64,000 bases of DNA from Alviniconcha marisindica (lineage: Eukaryota > Mollusca > Gastropoda > Provannidae). The DNA lies in NCBI GenBank assembly GCA_018857735.1, contig JABMCL010001606.1:117001-181000 (forward strand). The letters run 5' to 3'. Positions 11,601-22,336 of this stretch are shown in pieces. The notes beneath the pieces were generated by a model. It worked only from the letters and a program-made list of their open reading frames with translations. It searched no databases and was not told where the DNA came from. The first letter of the stretch is position 1. Each line of letters opens with the position of its first letter. Position numbers and translations under genes: made by a program.

Positions 11601-14600
11601 TCTAAAAGGAGAACTACCCTGGGCCCATTGTGATGAATGTGTAGATATGGATATGGCAAATCTTGTTGGTAGGTTTTCTTTGTGTTTGTTGCTGTTGTAT
11701 ATTAATTATTATTTGTTCTTCTCTGTCTGACTATATTTAATGGCAGATCCTAATTCCTATTGATAAATGTAATAATATAATAGATTTTATGAATCTGCCT
11801 AAACCCTAGCCCAACTGAACAGACTGATTTCTAGTTTTACTAGTTTTAGGCAATTCATGTCATCTGAAGTATATTTATGCTTACTTTTTTGTTTTTTGTT
11901 TTAGATATTATTTTGGTAAAAATATTGATAAATATCCACGGGTTGCAAATATGCAGAAAAACCATGTTTTTAACACAAAATAAATGCCTCTCATTCAGTA
12001 GCTCAAACCCCACACATTCACTGTGATATAAAAAGGCCAGATCTGTATGACAGAATGCATTTTAATTAAATGCATTGAGCAGTCTCTCTCTATCTCTCTC
12101 TCTCTGATGTTGAGGTGAGCTGTTCTCAAAGCCACATGCAGGTCGCTTCGAACTTTGCTCCGATAATTGTGCACAAATTAGCGTGATTGGATACGCTTTG
12201 CGTCTTGAGTTTGTTATGGATCGATAGATCTTGACGAGCTGATCGCATTGGTACCATTTATTTGGTTGTGTGTTTAGGGCGGCCTGTGTAAGTGGACTTT
12301 GAAAAATGTAGCATCGCAATGTACGAAGATTCTCGATCGGTGTGTTAACCGTCAGCACACAAACATGCCTTCGGACTTCACGACTTTTCGTGCCCAGTGC
12401 GGCTTGTTCTACTGTACTTTCACGTCTTTTATGACCAAAAGGACGCATGTGTTTCGCTCACAATGCAGGTTTGTGAAACTTGTTCCTCGCCTCGGTTATT
12501 TCCCTTCCACAAAAGGCCTGTACTTTTACTCTGACTGTGCATTGTTCAACTTCTCTTACGTGACATACATATACGATGAAAGCTGTACCCACAGGAAGGC
12601 TCGCTTCGGAATCGTCACCGTGGTATGCGTGTCGGTGTTTCTAGTGCGCCTTTTACTCATGTGCATGGACGTGGAGAGCAGCCCTGGCCTTAGGGACACC
12701 CGGCCCGGACAGCTAATGGAGCAGTATGCAGGTGGGTTTGGTGTCCATACGCCGTTCCATTTTGGCCGGAGCGACGGAACCATTCAGAACCCCAGCACCG
12801 GCACGACGACCGACCAGTACCCCCCTCCCCCAAACCCCACCACAGGGACATGTTCCGGTAGGGTTACCAGCCAGTACCTGCACCCCCACGCTTCCAATAC
12901 CAGCTTGAGTACTGGAAGGAGTACTGGTCTTTACGACTACTACCGAAACCCAAACATCGGAACACTTACAACCATGGCTACCAGCCAGTATCCCAACTCC
13001 CAGTACCCCACAACCGACACACCTGCCAGAGAGATCAATAGCCAGAACCCCAACCCCCTGCGGCCCACCACCGGCACAGATACCGACACGATTACCTTCC
13101 AGAACCCCCACCCCCAGCATCCCATTACCAGCAAGACCTCCAAAAGGACTACCAGTAATCAGACCAGCTACTGGAACCCCAGCTACCAGGACACCAGCTG
13201 CACCTACCAGTGACAGTTCCGACGACACCAGAGGCCCAGACGCCGTACCGACTGACAACCTCCATGGGAACATCCTCGATGCTAGCCAGGAGGCTAGCGA
13301 CGAGGAGAGTTGTTCAGCTGCTGCTGGGCCAACAAACTTAAATGAGGGCGACATCACAACGGCAGGGAGCGACCACCTTTCCCCATGCACGGCTGCCGGG
13401 GAATCAGGTGGCATAGCAGATGTAGCCCAACAGGACCACTCTTCTACCCAAGTCGAGGCCCAGAAACCCGCAGCCAAGGAAAAAGACAGACGCACCTCAC
13501 GGACAGTTTTACACGCGTGGGCTCAAGTCGGAATACGCCGAGGAGCTATCGCCAGACTAACAGCATCAGCTAGGAATTCGGCCCTGCCCGTGTCTCTGCC
13601 TCAACCAGCAAGGGGCCATCGCGCTCCCTGTCGTTCCTAACATACAATGTTGAGGGGCCGTCATCCATACATTTGCCAGGGGTAAGATCTTTTATGTCTG
13701 ATTTCGATTTTGTGTTTCTCTCGGAAACATTTTCAGTTAATTACCCTTCTCATCTTTTTCCTATGCACGATGTTTTTCTGTCGCCTGGTGTAAGATTGTC
13801 GGATGCCACGACGGCAAGATTATCAGGCGGTGTTGCACTTTTGATAAAAAAATAAAAATCTGTTCTTGTAAAACAAATTCATGTGGAACTGGACAACTGT
13901 GTTGTTCTTAAACTCTCGCGAGACTTAACGGGCTTGGATACGGACAGTGTGTTCATTGGGATGTATCTGCCTTCTTCGCAAAGCCTATATTATACCAACA
14001 CGGAGATAGACAACGGAGTGGCCCTACTTGAGCAGTGCATCATTGATATTTTTGAGGAATTTGGTGAACTCCCCACCATTATTTGTGGAGATCTAAATGC
14101 AAGGACTGGTGGTATGAATGCGAGAGATGTGCAGTTGCTGGATGATGTTGTTGAAGATGTATGTAATGAAGATACTATTGACGATATACACTTTAGAAGA
14201 GTGTCCAAAGATGTTACCTTGAACGAGTTTGGCCGGTATCTCCTTTATGTGTGTGAGCAATTTAATCTTGTTGTACTGAACGGTTTATTGCCAGGAGATG
14301 AAGACGGAAATTTCACATACATTTCTCACAGTGGCTCAAGCATAATTGACTATTTTATTATGTCAAGATGCCTAGTTCATTTAGGATTACAGTTAAGCAT
14401 TGTCCCTAAAATTGATTCCAAACATATGCCAGTAAAAATGAGTTTAAAGCTTTCAAGTATGGTGAGTGGTACTGATGCTAAGCCAAAAACGTATAAGGTT
14501 TTGAACCTTATACGTACATGTGGAATACAGAAAAAGCACAACAATATTTTGATACTTGTTCATCAGATGATGTTTCTTCTCTGTTTAAAGACGCCGTCGG

Positions 14601-17600
14601 TTTAATTGATGTAGACATTGAGGCTGCACTTTCCAAATTCACGGATGGGATCCGTAAAGCAGGGCACTGTATGCAAAGGACCGTTACAGTCGGTAAAGAT
14701 AAAGGTAGCCCTTGGTTTGATGGTGAGTGTAAAAATAAACGACGCCTCGTAGAGCAGTGCTTGAGAAGATATCACAAATCAAACGGAACTGATGCTAGAG
14801 ACCAGAGGATTGCTTATACAAAACAAAGGCAAGAGTACAAACGCTTTTTGAAAGAAAAGAAAGCAGAGCATAAAAAACAGATTATTAAAATTCTTGAGGA
14901 TAGCGGAAAAGACCCCAGAAAGTTCTGGAGTACAATTAAATCTGTTATCAGCAAAGGTTCAGTGCCTAGTGCGATTACTTCGGATGAATGGTTTTGTCAC
15001 TTTCACGAAGTTTTTAATTTGGACTATACTGCTGTAGAAACTAGTTTTGATGACAGCATCAGAAACGAGGTTGATATAGAACTGCACGGTGTTTCCGATA
15101 TATTAGAGGTTGACATAACGCAGCTAGAGGTGCTTGATGCCATTAGAGCCTTAAAGAACAATAAAGCCCCAGGTCCGAATGGCCTTAGCGGTGAATTCTA
15201 TAAGTATGCAGCTCCTTGTGTTGTTGAGTTTCTCACACAGTACTTTAATAAGCTTTTTGATACAGGAACGTTCCCATTGGGCTGGTCTGAAGCTGTAATT
15301 CAACCAATACATAAGAAAGGGGACATCAATTCTCCCGACAACTACAGGGGTATTTCTCTCCTTAATGTTAGTGGAAAACTGTACAGCTATATCTTAAATA
15401 AGCGTTTAACAACATGGCTTGAGGATAATAGATTGATAAATGAAACACAGGCTGGGTTCAGAAAGGGTTATAGTACAGTCGATCATGTTTTTACTCTTTT
15501 GGCCTTGATACAGAAGCAATTGCTAACTCATGGCAAGCTATATGCTGCCTTTATAGACTTCAAAAAAGCCTTTGATTTCGTTGATAGGAATCGTCTCTGG
15601 GATGTACTTCGAAAAAATGGTGTGAAGGGAAGAATGTATAGAGCTATAAAAAGTATGTATAGTGTCGTAAAAGCAAGGGTTCGCGTCGGTGGCAACCTCA
15701 CAGAATCGTTTATGTGTCCTCGAGGATTGAAACAGGGGGAAATATGCAGCCCGATTTTGTTTTCACTTTTTATTAATGAACTTGCAAATGAGATCATACA
15801 AAAAGGTAAACATGGTATATCCCTATCCCCTGACCTAATTCAGATGTTGATCATGCTTGTTGCAGATGACGTGATACTTTTGTCATTTACCATAACTGGC
15901 CTTCAGCATCAACTTAACATTTTGAATGACACTGCAAATAACCTCGGTCTTGTTGTAAATCTTAGCAAGTCGAACGTTGTTTTTAGAAATGGTGGAAATC
16001 TCGCTTTAAGAGAGAAGTGGTTCTACAATGGAACAAGACTAGAAGTTGTTAATCAATATAAATACTTGGGCGTGATATTTTCTACGGGACTAACATTTTC
16101 CTACTGCCTCGAAGATATGGCCAGCAGAGCCAAAAAGGGGGTCATAGGTATTCTGAAGCTTTTGTGGACTTTAGCCGAGCAGTCACCTACACTATTCTTT
16201 AGACTTTTTGATTGTCAAATTCAGCCCATGTTAACTTATGGTGCTGAAGTTTGGGGTGTTATGGCTGACCACTGCACAATCGAAAGAGTGCATTTATTTG
16301 CAATTAAACGATTGCTTAATGTTAGTACAAGAACACCTAGTGCACTAGTCTATGGAGAAACTGGGAGATACCCTCTTTATGTAATAACTTATGTGAAATG
16401 CATTAAATATTGGTTAAACCTTGTGAGAATGCCAGAGAACCACCTTCCTATAAAGGCATATAAAATGCTTTATGCTTTGCATTCTAAGAATAAGAATAAC
16501 TGGGTGTCACATGTGTGGTTTACGTTGTACCGATACGGGTTTGGATTTGTCTGGGAAAACCAAGGTGTGTGTGATGTGAGTAACTTTATACGTGAATTTA
16601 GACAGAGGTTGGTTGATTGTTTTCTTCAAGAATGGCATAGTGGTATGGTTTCAAGGGATCACCTTGCTTTCTACTCCTCGTTCAAACAAAGTCATTCCCT
16701 TGCCGATTATTTGTGTATCATAAAGAAAGCTGTTCTAAGAAAGAATTTCATTAGATTTAGACTAGGAGTGTCTCCTCTTAAGGCTCACCGTCTACGATAC
16801 ACAGACAGATCACAAGGAAATTATACATGCCCATTTTGTAAAAACTCTGACGAAACAGAAATTCATTTCCTCTTTATATGTCCAAAATATAAAACGCGTT
16901 TAAAATGGCAATTTTACTAGCAGATACAAGGCAGACCTTACCACTTGCTATTTTTATTTCTAAGGCATTCGAATTGAGATCGTCTGCGGTCCCTTGATCA
17001 CTTAATACCTTGGATGCCACTCCTTAAGTATGCTTCATATTTGATTATGCATATGGACTATGTGTTTTTGTGTACACGTGCGTGTTGCCAAATTGTGTGT
17101 GTGCGTGCATGCGTGTGTGTGTGTGTGTGTGTGTGTGTGGAGGGGTGCCAGTAGGGGTGCGTGTGAGTGTTGTCTTGGCTATTGTCAATATGTATATGGA
17201 TAGATATTGATTTTGTGTATCCATGTATTGCATTACTTCCCCGATTGCCCCCAGTTTGACACGGGCAGATGGCCTAGTTCAATAAACCATTCGTTCGTTC
17301 GTTCATTCGTTCGTTCTCTCTCTGATGTTGGGTGCAAAGTTGGTTGTCAAAACATATCAGCTTTGACAGCTGCCCAGGCCAGGGTGGGTGACATTGAACA
17401 AGGCCAGTGGTAGTTCACTGCCTACTTTATGGCTACATTACTAGTTTCCCACCACTCATTTTCATGTGGGACTTACACATTTTTTACAGCTCAGCATAAT
17501 GTCATGAAAGACATCACAGAAAACTCTGACATGTTTTTTTTATAGTTGTGGTGATAGTTCTGAACCAGTTCCTTCCACTAATGCTGAGCCTGTTGACATT

Positions 17601-20600
17601 TAGCTGCCTACTCAAGAAGGTAAACAAAGCAGCCAGGAATCTAGATGCCAGTACCAGCAAAAGCTGAGATCTAACTGGTGAAAAATGTTGATTGTCATGG
17701 AGCATCCCAAGCTCAAAGATATCAAAAGTAGTGCTGTTATCCATCAGGTTTGCACAGAATTTTGCAGTAGGTGTGTAACTAAGTGCATCTGCACATCGTG
17801 TTTGTGTTGTTGTAGTCTGTGCGTTGCTCTGTCAGTGTTCATTCGATCTTTTACATATGTGTTACGTGTTGTGATTTAGACGTCACTATAAGACTGAATG
17901 AGACAGCGCAAGAGAGAGCTAAAGGCAATAACAATGGTCTCTTGCATGTACCATCAAAAATATAAAATAAAATAAGATCAAGAACCTCTGGCTGTGGCTT
18001 GTTTGTTGTTCCTTACTTCCAACCTGCTACTTCCACCGACCGTCTACATCTGGCGCTGATGAGCAGGATTGGAAGTAGGGAAGCCGAACAAACATCCAGG
18101 CCAATAACAGTCACAGCCACGGAGATCAAAGGAAAAGAACATGATGGATTACCAGACAAACAAGAGGAAGAACTACACAGAGGAGGATCAGTGCCTGTTC
18201 TATTTGCTGCACAAGATAAGCTTTGACAAGGAGAACAAGTACGATGAGCTGAGTCAGGCCCCACACTTAGATCTGACTGGTTGAGCATAATTTGCAGAGT
18301 ATTTTATGAAACTGTTACCATCTTTTAGTTTTATAATAATTCAGTTGCTAGGCCATAGGTGTAGGCCGGGTGTTTTCTTGTGACTTGCACAGCTTTCAAT
18401 GATGTGTGCCAGCTGACTGGTTGTTAGTTGGAAAAATTGTTTACAGTTGATATGGTTGGAACAGAATTATTGCTGATACAATGATAGCTTCATGGCATGT
18501 TTTCTGTTGGACTGACTTTATTTAGTGTTTGTTGATAACTTATGGATGGTATGGTAGTAATAACTTGATGGAATGTTTTCTGTTGGACTAACTTCATTTA
18601 GTATTACTGATAACTTTGGATTGTGTGCTAATAGTAATAACTTATGGAGTGTTTGCTGTTGTGCTGACTTAATTTAGTGTTGATAACTTGTTGGTAACTT
18701 CATGGACTGCTTGCTCATAACTTCATGGACTGATGGAGTGTTTGCTTATAACTAGATGGAATGTTTGCTGATAACTTTACATATTTTAATATTCTGTTAC
18801 GTGTTTTATTTCATATTGTTTGGAGATAACGTCACGGATTGTTTGGTTGCTGTTGGGCTAAATTTGTGGAGTGGTTGTTGATAATGTCAGGATAACTTAA
18901 ATACAATAAAGCAAGACTTGCCAATTTAGATGGAGCTGTTAGGCTTCGCTGTTTGTAGAATTTATTGTAGACTGGAAGAGAGTGCACATGAGACTTGCAC
19001 ACAGCCAATCCCATCTGTATTTAGAGCCGTGAGTAGACGCTGATTTGAAACCCAAGGAAGGTGTGCAACTGGGCAAGATAATTATCAGAAGGAACTTGTT
19101 TTTTACACCCAGGGATAAGTACTGATGACAAGTTAAATATTTACATAATTTATCAGTGACAAGCCAAACTGTTCACATCACTGTTTGATTTGTCAGAAGA
19201 ACAGATGGAGATGTGCACACCATTTTGGTCTACAATAAATTTGTAAGAATCTACAGCGTCATCTTACTAGGTATGTCCTGCTTTATTGTATTTAATTCTT
19301 ACTCATTTCATGTAGCCCTGCACTCTAAGTGCACATGAAATTTGAGAGTAATAGTTTGAGAGTAAATGTTTGACATCTTTGACTGGAAGGCAGTGCTATT
19401 GGGCAGTTTAGGTGGGGTTGTTAACTCCCATGACTTTTGCCCAGCATCACTTAAGTTCCTTGGCTGCTTTTACTTCCGGTGCGTACTTTGCGAATTTAAC
19501 ACTGCCAACTTTAAATGCATTTTTGGACCCCCATAGTCAGAATGTGTCTGGCAACACACAATAACTTGTTGCTCATGCTATAGAATAATAGGATGCCCCA
19601 AAATGCATTTTTTTCATGAACTCACGATCTTATTGTCAGCCAAAAAACTACACAACACTTTTTTTCCACCCTCCATCCCCTTTCTCCGGTAATTTTTGCA
19701 ACTGCAACAGTAGTGGCATTTGTAATGCTTTGCAATTCCTGGTTCAACTTCCATTGTTATACACAGCGTGAAGCAACACCTACTCATAAATCAGCCCGGA
19801 ATTGACGCTGTGACCTCTTGTGACTTCTTGCGCGAAAAATTATAAAGGGCATTCACTTGTGCAAACCAGCTTCACTGAACCACCCAATAAGCGTACAGAA
19901 TTTCAGTGTCAGTTCCTTTGATGTCAGCTTCTCTATTGGGCGGTTCAGGCGGGGTTGTTAACTCCCTTGACTTTTGCCCGGCATTGCTTAAGTCCCTTGG
20001 CTTCTTTTACTTCCAGTGCATACTTTCTTCACAACGGAAGGCGGTGACGGTGAATTTGCGAATTTTACTCTGCCAGTTTTAAAGGCATTTTGGGAGGCCC
20101 ATCTTCAGAACATGTCTGTCAACAAGCAATAATTTGTTGCTGTGCTATAGGATGCCCCAAAATGCATTTTATCCATGAACTCGCGATCTTCTGGTCAGCA
20201 AAAAAACGACACAAAGACACTTTTTTTCTCACTCTCCACCCCCTTTCCCCAATAATTTTTGCAACTGCAACAGTGGTGGCATTTGTACTGCTTCGCAATT
20301 CTTGGTTGAACTTCCATTGTTATACACAGCGTGAAGCAATGCCTACTCAGAAATCGGCTTGGAAGTGACGCTGTGACCTCTCACGACTTCTTGCACGAAA
20401 GATTACAAAGGTTATTCACTTGTGCAAACCAGCTTCACTGAACCGCCCAATATGAGCCCATGTCTCTAAAAGTTCAAGCACTGTTCACATCTCATGATAT
20501 GTGACATTTTGGAAGAGAGGGATTTACTTCAAAGACACCTTTTTAAAGCACTTCAATGAATCACTGCTTCCAAATGGCAGCCTGTCATGTGGCTGAGGGC

Positions 20601-22239
20601 TGACTGCCAATTGGAAATTGCACTGTAGGAAAGCTTGAGTGCCACTTCTAAAGGAGGTGAAACTTTATTTGTTTGGTAAATTGTCTTTCACAGGTCTGCA
20701 TACCTCTTTCATTTCCTGATGTACACTTCATACATTTCCTTTGTTGAAGTTCTCCATGCTGACATGAGAATGGAGGGAGCTTGTTCAGAAGGCCCTGACA
20801 TGAGAATGGAGGGAGCTTGTTCAGAAGGCCCTGATGATCTGTACCTTGACTGTACACTTTGCAAACTAGAAGTGCAAGTTTCTTTGTCACTGGGTATCTC
20901 ACTTTGTTGGTAACTTCAGGAAAAGTTTGTTTGGTTGACTGTATGGGGTATCTGTTGACGCCTTTGTGGAATGTGTCAGCTGTCAGGTTGACTTCAGGGA
21001 GTGTTTACTTTCATGTTGACATAATGGAGTACTAAGTGACTTCATGGGATAATTACTGTTGGGCTGAATTCTGCTAACATCATGGAGTGTTTTCTCTTGG
21101 ACTGACTTCATAGAGTGTTTTCTGATAACTTCACAAGAGTGCTTGCTTTCGGGGTGCTTGCTGTTGAGTAAATTCATGGAGTGTTTATTGATAACTTGAC
21201 AGAGTGTTTGTTGATAATTCACTGAGTTGCTGTTAACTTTATTTAGTGTTAGTGTTAGCTGTTGGACAGGTGCCAAGCGGCAACAAAGTTTGTTGTCAGC
21301 AACAGAGGATTGTTATTAGCAACAGAGGAGTGTTATCTGTGACATGTAAGTGTTATCAGCAAGGAGTGTTATCTGGCATCTGCAACAAAGGAGTGTTTGC
21401 TGTTTTACGCTGATTGCTTAGAATGTTTGCTGTTGGACAGACTTTCTTGTGTTTACTGGTAACTTGGGTATAGTTTTACATAAGTGAGAGGAATTTTAAA
21501 ATGTGTATTCACTTATGACACTGTTTGATCATCCTGAGGTGACCCTGTGCAGTTGACAGGATGTTAAAATCAAATTACTAACTATAACCAACTAACTCAT
21601 GAAGCATTTGCTGTTTAGTTCATGTTAGTTTATGGACTGTTTGCTGATAGCTTCATGGAGTTTTTCTGCTGGGATAACTTTGTGGAGTGTGTTCATGGTA
21701 ACTGCATGAAATTTGTTCTGTTCATATAACTTCATGGTGTGTTTGTTGGTAACTTTATGGATTGTTTGTTGTTGGGTTGACTGCTGTTTGAATTCATGGA
21801 GTATTTGATGATAACTTCATGGAGTGTTTAGTGTTGCCAGTTGGGTTGACTGCTGTTTGGCACTGGGCTGAATTCATGGAGTATTTGATCATAACTTCCT
21901 GGAGTGTTTGATGGGGTTGACTGCTGTCTGGTGATGGGCTGAATTCATGGAGTATTTGCTGATAACTTCATGGAGTGTTTGGTATTGGGCTAAATTCATG
22001 GAGTTTCTCATGATAACTTTATGGAGTGTTTGGTATTGGGCTGAATTCATGGAGTATTTGCTGATAACTTCATGGAGTGTTTGGCGTTGGGCTGACTGCT
22101 GTTTGGTGTTGGGCTGAATTCATGGAATATTTTATAATAACTTCATGGAGTGTTTTCTCTAAGTGTGATTTCATGGAGTGTTTGATGATCAATCAACATT
22201 TCATTGTTTTATTTTATGTCTGTTCACAGCACAATGATA

Positions 22240-22336
<97 letters not shown>

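Larger units (their letters stand above)
12113..17314 (+). mobile_element. Full-length CR1/L2-like LINE, decayed coding
   Basis: A non-LTR retrotransposon of about 5.2 kb in the sense orientation of KYNU. Left to right: 5' UTR (12113-12364), ORF1-like region with a degenerate 2A motif and a Pro/Thr-rich tract, a second frame (about 13196-13640), APE endonuclease (about 13634-14515), reverse transcriptase and C-terminal Cys/His block (14518-16920), 3' UTR with (GT)n (17116-17139), and a short tetranucleotide tail of TTCG/TTCA units (17289-17314). A 16-bp exact duplication flanks it, so this is a complete insertion and not a 5'-truncated one. At least three frame breaks show it can no longer make its protein in one piece. 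CR1/L2 placement rests on domain order and the microsatellite-like tail. Confidence 0.88.

Noticed and set aside
12713..13495. 260-residue minus-strand frame with valine/glycine-rich text
   Set aside because: It is the antisense of the Pro/Thr-rich LINE region, which is the better-supported strand.
13385..13573. Separate small gene within the LINE
   Set aside because: An overlapping alternative frame of the same linker region; no support.
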